Below are positions 6,545-13,352 of a DNA stretch of 13,352 nucleotides, one piece after another; within the stretch, counting starts at the first letter, position 1, and each line of letters starts with the position of its first letter. The stretch is from JALHRI01 sp044351685 (GTDB taxonomy: Bacteria; Pseudomonadota; Alphaproteobacteria; Rickettsiales; UBA3002). A program made the translations under genes and the position numbers. The stretch lies in NCBI GenBank assembly GCA_044351685.1, contig JBILFK010000032.1:1-13352 (forward strand), written 5' to 3'. The notes beneath the pieces were generated by a model. That model did no database searches. It was given only the letters and a program-made list of their open reading frames with translations, and was not told the origin of the DNA.

Positions 6545-7019
6545 TTGCGCTGGCAGCATACAATGCATCGGTATGCATGACCGGATGCTGCGAGGGGAAT
6601 TTTTCATGCACGCGGCGCTTCAGCACATCTTCAAGGCTGATCGCGTGCAGAAACGAAAAAATCTGCTGCCCCAAACCATCCCACAAATCATGGGTTAAAC
6701 AGCGGGTTTTGGGGGCCATGCAGCCGGGAGTTCCGGCGCCTTCGCAACGGGTCATTTTAATGGCTTCATCGGCTGCAAGCACAATATCAGAAATTAACGT
6801 TTCAGAAGCTGCACGCGCCAATTTATAGCCGCCACCAGGGCCACGCAGCGCATCCACTAATCCGCAACGCTTCAGCCGTGCAAAAATCTGCTCCAGATAA
6901 GCAAGCGGAATCTCCTGCCGCTCGGCAATCGCTGCAAGGGTAATTGGCTTGCCTGTGGGCTGGTTGGCTAAATCCACCATGGCCATCACCGCATAGCGAC
7001 CTTTTGTAGAAAGAATCAT
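6537..7019 (-). CDS. iscR: Rrf2-family Fe-S regulator IscR
   Basis: This 160-residue Rrf2-type regulator has an N-terminal winged helix, beginning MILSTKGRYAVMAMVDLA, with the wing region RGPGGGYKLAR at 59-69. The [2Fe-2S] ligand set is C92, C100, C107 and H110 (CLTH), matching C92, C98, C104 and H107 of E. coli IscR with slightly longer spacing. This argues for true IscR rather than CymR or RsrR relatives. Loaded IscR typically represses isc genes, and the apo form controls other targets. The gene follows cysE by 47 bp, which contain a possible operator, and its last bases overlap the start of iscS2. AGGT about 8 bp before the ATG is a weak ribosome site lying inside that operator. The C-terminal 30 residues have no recognisable motif. 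Confidence 0.95.
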   Translation of the reverse strand: MILSTKGRYAVMAMVDLANQPTGKPITLAAIAERQEIPLAYLEQIFARLKRCGLVDALRGPGGGYKLARAASETLISDIVLAADEAIKMTRCEGAGTPGCMAPKTRCLTHDLWDGLGQQIFSFLHAISLEDVLKRRVHEKFPSQHPVMHTDALYAASANA

Positions 7020-7024
7020 AACGA

Positions 7025-7049
7025 TTACCTAACTGAAATGGTTGGTATT
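7025..7049 (-). promoter_or_regulatory. Weaker IscR-like operator just before iscR
   Basis: Read on the plus strand, the left half is TTACCTAACT, the centre GAAAT and the right half GGTTGGTATT. It matches 18 of 25 positions of the E. coli type 1 IscR consensus, with most agreement in the left half and centre. It ends 5 bp before the iscR ATG and covers the only ribosome-site-like bases (AGGT on the minus strand). TTGCAA at 7055-7050 could be a -35, but no good -10 follows. If real, it would give autoregulation, possibly of a very short leader. Half-site degeneracy makes this uncertain. Confidence 0.4.
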
Positions 7050-7066
7050 TGCAAGCGTTCGGCGCA

Positions 7067-7777
7067 TTACAGCACTTTTTTTATGTCCCATGCGCTGGCT
7101 GAATTGCCATTTTCTGTATCGGAAAGCGCCCGCAATTTTTCTTCCAGCGCCTTAATTTCTACCTGCAACGCTGCAAGTGCAGGCGAATCATCGTAGGTGG
7201 TGCCGTAGCTGGTAAATTCAGTTGAAGTGCTTGGTGGCTGCACTTCCCGCGCGGGAATGCCCACCACGGTTGTGTTTGCCGCCACATCATGCACCACCAC
7301 CGCATTCGCGCCCACACGCGCATGCGCGCCAATCACCACTGGGCCCAATATCTGCGCACCTGCACCTACAATCACGCCATCGCACAAAGTGGGGTGGCGT
7401 TTACTTTGCGCAAGCGATGTGCCGCCGAGTGTTACTGCGTGGTACAATGTCACATCATCGCCGATTTCGGCGGTTTCACCAATCACGATACCAAACCCAT
7501 GGTCCATAAAGAAGCGTTTGCCAATGGTGGCTGCTGGGTGAATTTCGATTCCCGTTAGCAAGCGTGCCACCCACGAAACGATACGCGCAAGCAATTTCAG
7601 CTGACATTTCCAAAGCAGATGCGAAACACGGTACAGCGCAAGCGCATGCACGCCAGGATAGGTTAGTAGAATTTCGAGCTTATGGCGTGCTGCCGGGTCG
7701 CGCTTTAAAATGCTTTCCAGTAAGCCAACATCACTGCTAGGCGAAGCAGATGCGCTAAATTGTGCATGATTATTCAT
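7067..7777 (-). CDS. cysE: Serine O-acetyltransferase
   Basis: This 236-residue enzyme transfers acetyl from acetyl-CoA to serine, giving O-acetylserine for cysteine synthesis. A helical N-terminal part of about 75 residues is followed by a left-handed beta-helix from GIEIHPAATIGKRFF onward. D92-H93 (MDHG) and H128 (KRHP) correspond to conserved active-site residues, and GETAEIGDDVTLYHAVTLGG and the closing GIPAREV at 173-179 are family signatures. The N-terminal domain is shorter than in E. coli CysE (273 residues), as in the EpsC/Bacillus type. A C-terminal extension from 181 has a probable coiled-coil segment (about 203-218) and ends in leucine rather than the isoleucine usual for CysK docking. 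It lies 47 bp ahead of iscR on the same strand, linking cysteine supply to its users. No clear ribosome site precedes the ATG. Confidence 0.93.
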   Translation of the reverse strand: MNNHAQFSASASPSSDVGLLESILKRDPAARHKLEILLTYPGVHALALYRVSHLLWKCQLKLLARIVSWVARLLTGIEIHPAATIGKRFFMDHGFGIVIGETAEIGDDVTLYHAVTLGGTSLAQSKRHPTLCDGVIVGAGAQILGPVVIGAHARVGANAVVVHDVAANTTVVGIPAREVQPPSTSTEFTSYGTTYDDSPALAALQVEIKALEEKLRALSDTENGNSASAWDIKKVL

Positions 7778-7838
7778 AAGAAGATTGCCAATCGTTAAAA
7801 TTCGCGTTAGTTAGCGCCAACTTTCAATGTAGCTGGTG

Positions 7839-7867
7839 CGCATAACGTAGTTTCGTGTGCGGGTCAA
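7839..7867 (-). promoter_or_regulatory. Candidate cysE promoter in the divergent region
   Basis: The 112-bp gap between the cysE start and the hydrolase start must hold promoters for both directions. On the minus strand, TTGACC (7867-7862) matches a -35 at 5 of 6, followed after 17 bp by TATGCG (7844-7839), a 3-of-6 match to a -10. It would give a leader of about 60 bases. A second -35-like TTGAAA lies nearer cysE, without a good -10. No convincing promoter was seen for the plus strand. This is weak evidence. Confidence 0.22.
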
Positions 7868-7889
7868 TGCGTTCAGATACGAGGATTTC

Positions 7890-8597
7890 ATGGCTGAAGT
7901 TATTTTTCCGGGCCCCGAAGGCAGATTAGAAGGCCGCTACCACCACAACCCCGAAAAAAACTCACCTATCGCTGTGGTTCTGCATCCACACCCGCTTTAT
8001 GGCGGCACGATGAACAATAAAATTGTTTACAGACTATATGCCAGCTTTGCCCGTGCAGGCTTTTCGGTGTTGCGCTTTAACTTTCGTGGCGTTGGCCGTT
8101 CGGTGGGTAAATTTGATGATGGCCTTGGTGAAATGACCGATGCCGCAACCGCACTCGATTGGGTGCAGTTACAAAACCCCGATTCTACCAGCGTGTGGAT
8201 TGCTGGTTTTTCATTCGGTGCATGGATTTCACTGCAACTGTTAATGCGTCGCCCTGAAATTGAGGGTTTCCTTGCCGTTTCGCCACCTGCGAACATGTAT
8301 GATTTTGGGTTTCTTTCCCCCTGCCCCGCTTCTGGCCTAATTACGCAGGGCGACCGCGATGATATTGTGAACGAACAGGCCGTTGCCAATTTTGTGGAAA
8401 AAATGCGCGCGCAAAAAGGCACCAGCGTGGATTACCGCGTAATTCAGGGCGCTGATCATTATTATCGCCAGCATCTGGATCAATTAACGGAAATTTGCGA
8501 TCAATATATCGTCACCAAGCTCGAAGAGTTCAAAACCAAGCCGCGCCTGCGCCCTGATCGCAAGCGCCGCCAGCTTCCTGCCGATATTCCGGCTTAA
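7890..8597 (+). CDS. Alpha/beta hydrolase, COG2945-like
   Basis: This 235-residue cytoplasmic protein has the alpha/beta-hydrolase core without a signal peptide. LHPHPLYGGTMNNK at 31-44 is a signature of the small COG2945-type hydrolases. The nucleophile is S108 in GFSFG, the probable acid is D158 in GDRDDIV (or D155), and the base is H190 in GADHYY. Its substrate is unknown; members are annotated as dienelactone hydrolase- or esterase-like. The C-terminal 20 residues form a basic tail (KPRLRPDRKRRQ). The chosen ATG has GAGGA 5 bases upstream; a GTG start 33 bases earlier lacks such a site and adds residues outside the fold. It diverges from cysE and its stop overlaps the anmK stop by 4 bp (TTAA read on both strands). 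Confidence 0.88.
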   Translation: MAEVIFPGPEGRLEGRYHHNPEKNSPIAVVLHPHPLYGGTMNNKIVYRLYASFARAGFSVLRFNFRGVGRSVGKFDDGLGEMTDAATALDWVQLQNPDSTSVWIAGFSFGAWISLQLLMRRPEIEGFLAVSPPANMYDFGFLSPCPASGLITQGDRDDIVNEQAVANFVEKMRAQKGTSVDYRVIQGADHYYRQHLDQLTEICDQYIVTKLEEFKTKPRLRPDRKRRQLPADIPA

Positions 8598-9673
8598 GCG
8601 CAATCTTGAAATTTACCACCACTTACTGGCATACGCACGCCGGTGGTGCTTGGCAGGCTAAGCGGTAAGCCGCGCACACTACGCACGGCTAAGAAGCCAA
8701 ACGCCTGCGCTTCCAGCATATCGCCATTCCATGTTACGGCTTCAACAGGTTCTACGGCGCTTTGTGGCAATACCTCTATCAGCATTCTCATAAGTGTGGG
8801 GTTGTGCCGCCCGCCACCCGTTATCAGTACACGCGCCGGCATGTGCGGCATTAACGCCAGCCCACGCGCAATGCCCTGCACCGTAAATGCGGCTAGCGTT
8901 GCCAGCGCATCGGCCAGGGGCAAACCATCTACCATGTGCATGGTGAAATCGAGCCTATCAAGTGATTTGGGCGCAGGCGCCACAAAAAACGGGTGTGCCA
9001 ATGCCGCGCTTAAGCGCTGTTCATCGACCTTGCCGGTGGCGGCGATGGCACCATTTGCATCATAGGTGGCGCCCGTGTGTGTATGCACAGTGTCATCCAT
9101 CAGCGCGTTCCCCATGCCGCAATCAAAAGCAATAATATGGTGTGCATCCATCCATGTAATATTCGCCACACCGCCAATATTCACCACTGCAAGCGGCTTG
9201 GCTAACGCCTCTGCAAGTGCGGCGTGATACAGCGGCACAAACGGCGCGCCCTGCCCGCCATGCGCCATATCGTTGCTGCGAAAATCATAGACCACCGGAA
9301 TGCCTGAGCGCGCTGCCAGCAAAGCTGCATCGCCGATTTGGCAGGTTTTGCCTTCGTGTGGTTTATGCCAAATCGTTTGGCCATGAAAGCCTATCAGCGC
9401 GACTTCGCGCGGCTTCATACCCGCCTGTGCAAGTAATGTTTCTACCGCTTCTGCATGGCGTTCAGTAAGGCTGCGTGTTACGGCGGCCACATCGCCTTCG
9501 CCCTTAAGCAGCGCATAAATTTCATTTCGGAACGCGGTGCTGTAAGGCAAGCTGAAGGTTGCGCCACATTCGGCCACGTGTTCACCATCCGTTCGAATAA
9601 GTGCCGCATCCACCCCATCGAGCGAGGTGCCGCTCATCAGGCCAATAACCCAGACTGGTTGCGTTATCTGCAT
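8594..9673 (-). CDS. anmK: Anhydro-N-acetylmuramic acid kinase
   Basis: At 359 residues this matches AnmK (369 in E. coli), which phosphorylates and opens 1,6-anhydro-MurNAc to MurNAc-6-phosphate in peptidoglycan recycling. Family motifs run in order: GLMSGTSLDGVD at 11-22 (phosphate loop), GFHGQTIWH at 95-103, DFRSNDMAHGGQGAP at 130-144, NIGGVANIT at 165-173, DCGMGNALMD at 184-193, PKSLDRLDF at 235-243 and GGGRHN at 286-291. Presence implies a recycled cell wall, so the organism has peptidoglycan. The ATG has no ribosome site; instead a perfect -10 hexamer ends 6 bases before it, suggesting a leaderless message. It is convergent with the hydrolase and divergent from tyrS, so it is probably monocistronic. 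Confidence 0.96.
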   Translation of the reverse strand: MQITQPVWVIGLMSGTSLDGVDAALIRTDGEHVAECGATFSLPYSTAFRNEIYALLKGEGDVAAVTRSLTERHAEAVETLLAQAGMKPREVALIGFHGQTIWHKPHEGKTCQIGDAALLAARSGIPVVYDFRSNDMAHGGQGAPFVPLYHAALAEALAKPLAVVNIGGVANITWMDAHHIIAFDCGMGNALMDDTVHTHTGATYDANGAIAATGKVDEQRLSAALAHPFFVAPAPKSLDRLDFTMHMVDGLPLADALATLAAFTVQGIARGLALMPHMPARVLITGGGRHNPTLMRMLIEVLPQSAVEPVEAVTWNGDMLEAQAFGFLAVRSVRGLPLSLPSTTGVRMPVSGGKFQDCA

Positions 9674-9679
9674 GTATCG

Positions 9680-9685
9680 ATTATA
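9680..9685 (-). promoter_or_regulatory. Candidate anmK -10 box placing transcription start at the ATG
   Basis: On the minus strand TATAAT occurs 6 bases before the anmK ATG, so the normal start distance would put +1 at or beside the A of ATG. The -35 region 16-17 bp upstream (TTGTGT or ATTGTG) is poor. No Shine-Dalgarno sequence is present between this box and the start codon. On the plus strand, TTGCGT (9659-9664) and TATACG (9682-9687), 17 bp apart, could serve tyrS, so the two promoters would overlap. Confidence 0.4.
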
Positions 9686-9723
9686 CGCAGCAACCGTAAC
9701 AACACAATCATACGAGCGCAGCG

Positions 9724-11037
9724 ATGCAAGATTTTCTGACGATTATGAAACAGCGTGGCTTTGTCCACCAATGCACCGATGAGGCTGGCCTAAGCGAATA
9801 TCTGAAAACTGCAGGCGCAGTAGCCTATATTGGCTTCGATTGCACCGCACCCAGCCTGCATGTGGGTTCGCTGCTACAAATTATGCTGCTGCGCTGGTGG
9901 CAGAAATGCGGCCATAAACCGATTGTGCTTATGGGTGGCGGCACTACCAAAATTGGTGACCCATCGGGCAAAGATGAATCACGCAAAGTGCTAACCGAAG
10001 AAGATATCGCCGCCAACATGGCGGGCATTAAAACTGTGTTTAGTCAGTTCCTCAATTTTGGTGACGGCAAAGCTGATGCCACCATGGTGAATAACGATGA
10101 TTGGTTAAAAAACATCAACTACATCAGTTTCCTGCGCGATTATGGGCGGCATTTTTCCGTAAATCGTATGATGAGCATGGATAGCGTGAAACTGCGCCTC
10201 GAGCGCGACCAGCATTTAAGCTTCCTTGAATTCAACTACATGATCTTACAAGCCTACGATTTTGTGGAGCTAAATAAAACCTATGGCTGCCGCGTACAAA
10301 TGGGTGGCAGTGACCAATGGGGGAATATCGTGAATGGCGTTGAGTTACACAGAAAAATTCATCATCCAAACAGCCGGACTGTTCAACCTTCAAAGACTAT
10401 AGATCAAGTGTACGATGAGGAGCAATCTTATGCCAATTTAGGCTATCTCTTCGGCATCACCTCGCCGCTTATTACCACATCATCAGGCGCCAAAATGGGC
10501 AAAACTGCCGCAGGCGCGGTGTGGCTGAATGCCGATTTATGCAGCCCCTATGATTACTGGCAGTTCTGGCGCAACACGGAAGATGCGGATGTCGAAAAAT
10601 TCCTGAAGCTCTTCACTGAACTTTCACTCGAAGAGATTGCCAGAATTACAGCAGCTGGCGGCAACATTAACGATGCAAAAAAAATATTGGCCACCGAAGC
10701 CACCGCACTGCTGCATGGCCGCGACGAAGCATTGAAGGCGGAAGCCACCGCGCGCGCTATTTTTGAACAAGGCGGCATTAGCGAAAACCTACCCGAAATT
10801 AACGTGAGCGCCGAAGAATTGGCCGCAGGCACACCTGTGTATTTATTGCTGGTGAAAGCCGGTTTTGCCGCCAGTAACGGCGAGGCTCGCCGCCTGCTGA
10901 AAGGTGGTGGCGCAAAGCTAAATGATGAAGCCGTTGCCGAAGATGCGAAAATTACGCAGGCCGATTTTGCAGAAACCGAAACACTAAAGCTTTCGGCTGG
11001 CAAAAAACGCCACGCGCTAGTTCGCAGGGCTGGGTGA
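9724..11037 (+). CDS. tyrS: Tyrosyl-tRNA synthetase
   Basis: This 437-residue class I synthetase charges tRNA-Tyr. The HIGH equivalent is HVGS at 46-49, and the KMSKS equivalent is KMGKT at 257-261, the variant used by E. coli-type bacterial TyrRS. YIGFDCTAPSLHVGSLL, GGGTTKIGDPSGKDESR and MGGSDQWGNIVNG (193-205) shape the tyrosine and ATP sites. A C-terminal S4 RNA-binding domain lies at about 370-437 (PVYLLLVKAGFAASNGEARRLLKGG). Between ELHRKIH and YLFGITSPLI there are about 27 residues where E. coli has about three, an in-frame insert described separately. A start at M8 is possible, but the first ATG has GAG 7 bases upstream and fits the longer relatives. The 3' end overlaps the convergent AsmA-like gene by 21 bp. 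Confidence 0.97.
   Translation: MQDFLTIMKQRGFVHQCTDEAGLSEYLKTAGAVAYIGFDCTAPSLHVGSLLQIMLLRWWQKCGHKPIVLMGGGTTKIGDPSGKDESRKVLTEEDIAANMAGIKTVFSQFLNFGDGKADATMVNNDDWLKNINYISFLRDYGRHFSVNRMMSMDSVKLRLERDQHLSFLEFNYMILQAYDFVELNKTYGCRVQMGGSDQWGNIVNGVELHRKIHHPNSRTVQPSKTIDQVYDEEQSYANLGYLFGITSPLITTSSGAKMGKTAAGAVWLNADLCSPYDYWQFWRNTEDADVEKFLKLFTELSLEEIARITAAGGNINDAKKILATEATALLHGRDEALKAEATARAIFEQGGISENLPEINVSAEELAAGTPVYLLLVKAGFAASNGEARRLLKGGGAKLNDEAVAEDAKITQADFAETETLKLSAGKKRHALVRRAG
10363..10443 (+). other. In-frame insert within tyrS (residues 214-240)
   Basis: Codons 214-240 have no counterpart in E. coli TyrS, where the helix ending in TRRLH runs almost directly into VFGLTVPLI. The inserted codons include CGG, ATA, TCT, CCT, ACT twice, CAA three times and two adjacent GAG, choices scarce in the rest of this gene. 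The peptide is hydrophilic and includes HPNSRTVQPSKTIDQ and YDEEQSYAN. AACAG-CCGGA-CTGTT at 10369-10383 is a small perfect inverted repeat. There is no stop or frame change. Exact limits are uncertain by a few codons. It may be a lineage-specific loop or a small inserted element. Confidence 0.6.
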
Positions 11038-13352
11038 TGCTATAGGCTCGGGCTTTGGCTCGCCCTCGCGTTCAATTTTGGGTGCGGCATCATCGAACAC
11101 CCCAAAAATACCACGCAAAAACCCTGGCGTAAGCCCTGAAAGCGGATTCACCATAACATCGGGGTCGCTGTATTTGCCATCGATACTGTAACGGAAGGCA
11201 ATGAGCCCCTCGCCTTCACCGCCCGCCAGCATGCCAATCAGCGGAATGCTATTGACCACCGAATTAATCATGAAGGCGGGCACCAACACGCCCTTAATAC
11301 GCAAATCGCTGGTGGCCGTATCGACCACCCCTTCCGTGGTAAAGCCCATGGCATTGCCATCGGCCTTGCCATTTTTCACTAAAATGCGCCCTTTTAGCGC
11401 TTCAATATCGGCACCTAATTTTTCAATCGCAATGCCGCTACCTGTAAGCGCATTGGCAAGCCCGGTAAGTGAACCGATGCTTAAAATGCGCCCAAGTATT
11501 TGCGAATTTTTAAGTGTAAAATCGCTGATAATCAGCCTGCCGTGCAGCGGTGCTGGGGTTTTGGTATCCAAGTAATTGCCTGTAAGGCTGAGCGTGCCAT
11601 CATACACACGATCAGAAATATCGAGCGCGCGAATAAAATCGCCTGCATTATCGGCTTTAATCGCTAAGTTGCGCATGCCTTTTTCGTAGCCAATGGTGGC
11701 GGTGAATTGCGTGCCATTGGCTTTGCCCTTAATATCCGCCGATTCGCAGCGCTGCTGGTTACAGTTCAAGCTGCCTTTTAATTCCTGCAAGCCCGCTTGC
11801 GGCGCGAGTACCAGTTCTGCTAAATCGAGCTTCAAGCGAATCGGAGGAAAATCCTGCAGAATACTATTTTCCTGCTCGGCATAGGCAGCGGAAGCATCGA
11901 GGCGTTTACCGTAAAGATCGATGGCGTAACCATCGCCTTCTTTGGCATAGCGAATGCCAAAATCGTTCAGATTACTTTCAATGCGCGGGAACGAAGCTGA
12001 AATCACTTCAAGTCCGGAAGCGCCGCCCATGCGCATGGTTCCCTGGGCGTGCAAATCATCGCTATCGGCTTGCACGCGATATTCGCCTTCAGATGCAGCG
12101 TTAATCTGTATTTTTCCGAGAATTTTTTCAGGTTTATTCCAGCTGATTTCAGGAATATTCCAAGCGCTTTGTTTTAAATCGAGCGTGGCACGCTTTAAAA
12201 TCAGGGCGCTTTTACGAAGTGCGGCTTCGGCATCAATACCTATCATACCAGAGGTAATATATGCCGTATCGGGCAGCCCTAAATCTTTAAAATCCTTGCG
12301 TGCAATCGCGCCATTTGCCGAAAGCATCACATCGCCCGCATTTTCCTGCGATGCTTTGAATTGCAGCGCATGCCCTGATAAATTAACGGCACCTTTCGCG
12401 TTAAACGCGCCATTTTCAAGATGTAAATCGGCATTTAAATCAGCCACATCCAGCGTGCTGTTCAGGCGCTTTTGTGCACCTTTTATCACCTTTGCATCGA
12501 TGCTGTATTTCACTGAAGAAAAATCGATATCATCCGCTGTTTTAGTTTTCCCTGAATAGGCATCGAAGCTGATTTTCGTATTGCCTTTAAATCGACCAGA
12601 TATCGTTTCCGGATCAAGCGTGATGGCATCATCGAACGTAAAATAGGGCAGCTGCAATACCGATGCGACATCCTTTGCGCTCGCATCCACATCGAACTGT
12701 GTTTCAATCGGAGTGTTAGGGTGATTAAGATCAGGCGCGGTAAGCACAATGTTTTCAAGCACGCTTCCGGCAGCGGTGGTTGCTTTTTTAGCCACCACAT
12801 GCATGGTTTGGCCGGTAAATACCACGCTACCATCGAATGCTTGTAAATCGGGGAAGCCCGGCAAAAAATGTACGTTCATATCGCGTACTTCTACATTTGC
12901 CAGCATGGCATCATCTGGGAGAATTTCTTGCAGCGTATAGCCCGGTTTGAGCGTGATTGCGATATCGGCTTTTTCAGCATAGCCTTTAGTTAGGTTGGTA
13001 ACCGACCATTCCCGCGCCATCGGGGCCAAATGCACCGGCCAGTATTTACGCAGCGCCCCTGCTTTCACGTTCGCAGTGCTGGCCTTTGCATTGCCAACCC
13101 AACCGGTTGTTTCATCAAAGTGCAGCTCTGCTTGCGCATGAATTTTTCCGTCGTTGGCAAGCTGGGCGCTCAGATGTGAAAGCGTAAGTTGGCGCAAATT
13201 ATCGCTGAGTGAAATATCGATGCTAGCCTCTGGAATACGCAGCGATTTTTCAAACCATTCCGGCACGGTCAGGCGCATATCTTTGGCCTGCGCATTCAGT
13301 GCAAACGCATTCAGCGCCATCGTTTCTGAAATGGTTGCTGACAAGTTACATG
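11017..13352 (-). CDS. AsmA/YhdP-like envelope protein, C-terminal part (cut by window edge)
   Basis: At least 778 codons are open to the right edge; the first start-like codon, TTG at 13344, is internal to an open frame, so the N-terminus lies outside. The visible protein is built of repeating amphipathic beta-strands (patterns such as VFTGQTMHVVAKKATTAAG and LEVISASFP), typical of AsmA-like bridge proteins that help move lipids across the periplasm. The end carries an AsmA-like C-terminal region: a strand-rich segment, FMINSVVNSIPLIGMLAGG, then the recurring family motif DPDVMVNPLSGLTPGFLRGIF at about 40-60 residues from the end, and a proline-rich tail. This tail motif fits DUF3971/YhdP relatives better than TamB. 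N-terminal membrane anchor is not visible. Its stop overlaps tyrS by 21 bp, convergent. Confidence 0.8.
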   Translation of the reverse strand, partial: CNLSATISETMALNAFALNAQAKDMRLTVPEWFEKSLRIPEASIDISLSDNLRQLTLSHLSAQLANDGKIHAQAELHFDETTGWVGNAKASTANVKAGALRKYWPVHLAPMAREWSVTNLTKGYAEKADIAITLKPGYTLQEILPDDAMLANVEVRDMNVHFLPGFPDLQAFDGSVVFTGQTMHVVAKKATTAAGSVLENIVLTAPDLNHPNTPIETQFDVDASAKDVASVLQLPYFTFDDAITLDPETISGRFKGNTKISFDAYSGKTKTADDIDFSSVKYSIDAKVIKGAQKRLNSTLDVADLNADLHLENGAFNAKGAVNLSGHALQFKASQENAGDVMLSANGAIARKDFKDLGLPDTAYITSGMIGIDAEAALRKSALILKRATLDLKQSAWNIPEISWNKPEKILGKIQINAASEGEYRVQADSDDLHAQGTMRMGGASGLEVISASFPRIESNLNDFGIRYAKEGDGYAIDLYGKRLDASAAYAEQENSILQDFPPIRLKLDLAELVLAPQAGLQELKGSLNCNQQRCESADIKGKANGTQFTATIGYEKGMRNLAIKADNAGDFIRALDISDRVYDGTLSLTGNYLDTKTPAPLHGRLIISDFTLKNSQILGRILSIGSLTGLANALTGSGIAIEKLGADIEALKGRILVKNGKADGNAMGFTTEGVVDTATSDLRIKGVLVPAFMINSVVNSIPLIGMLAGGEGEGLIAFRYSIDGKYSDPDVMVNPLSGLTPGFLRGIFGVFDDAAPKIEREGEPKPEPIASPSPAN

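Noticed and set aside
6545..6607. Longer start for the second desulfurase (21 more codons)
   Set aside because: The added residues lie inside iscR and are unlike desulfurase N-termini. The later ATG at 6544 begins just before the conserved YLDYNATAP segment and overlaps the iscR stop.
7857..7889. GTG start for the alpha/beta hydrolase
   Set aside because: No ribosome site precedes it, whereas ATG at 7890 has GAGGA at a proper distance and begins the conserved fold.
10335..10445. Rickettsia palindromic element as definite identity of the tyrS insert
   Set aside because: Only a short 5-bp stem (AACAG/CTGTT) is visible, not the long palindrome of those elements, so the identity is left open.
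11954..12559. Open frame of 201 codons on the plus strand opposite the AsmA-like gene
   Set aside because: It is an antisense frame of a long coding gene, with no recognisable domain and cysteine/serine-rich shadow composition.
13342..13344. TTG at 13344 as the true start of the AsmA-like gene
   Set aside because: The frame stays open to the window edge and the family normally has a membrane anchor upstream, so this is internal to a truncated gene.

Overview
The window looks like chromosome of an alphaproteobacterium. The reasons are an IscS with the C-terminal tail shared by proteobacterial and mitochondrial enzymes, a truncated gene resembling the mostly alphaproteobacterial DUF2125 family, a KMGKT-type tyrosyl-tRNA synthetase, and an IscR followed directly by a cysteine desulfurase, as in alphaproteobacterial suf operons. 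Base composition is close to half G+C by eye. Many free-living alphaproteobacteria use SUF, so a complete ISC operon points to a Rickettsiales, Holosporales or other deep-branching lineage. A cysteine biosynthesis gene and an anhydro-muramic acid kinase argue against extreme genome reduction. No genus can be named from the sequence alone.

From 7777 down to 1, on the minus strand, lies one iron-sulfur assembly block. In transcription order it is cysE, iscR, a second desulfurase (iscS2), iscS, iscU, iscA, a small secreted eight-cysteine protein, hscB, hscA, fdx, and the start of a DUF2125-like membrane-anchored protein cut by the window edge. CysE makes O-acetylserine for cysteine synthesis. 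IscS and IscS2 take sulfur from cysteine, IscU is the scaffold, IscA a carrier, and HscA/HscB release the cluster by binding the LPPVK loop of IscU. Fdx supplies electrons and IscR senses cluster status. Genes are tightly packed: ATGCCTGA at iscR/iscS2, TAATG at the cysteine-rich gene/hscB and at hscB/hscA. The largest gap inside the isc genes, 86 bp between iscS2 and iscS, contains a strong match (22 of 25) to the E. coli type 1 IscR operator. A weaker match (18 of 25) sits just before iscR.

The rest is mixed housekeeping. A plus-strand alpha/beta hydrolase (7890-8597) diverges from cysE and runs tail-to-tail, with a 4-bp overlap, into minus-strand anmK (8594-9673). The plus-strand tyrS (9724-11037) diverges from anmK across 50 bp and overlaps by 21 bp the end of a long minus-strand AsmA/YhdP-like protein, which continues past the right edge. 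TyrS carries an unusual in-frame insert of about 24 residues just ahead of the KMSKS-loop region.

No stretch over 300 bases lacks a gene. No tRNA, rRNA, CRISPR array, insertion sequence or convincing rho-independent terminator was seen. The most unusual items are the secreted cysteine-rich protein inside the isc operon, the two-operator layout splitting the operon into iscR-iscS2 and iscSUA-hscBA-fdx, and the TyrS insert.
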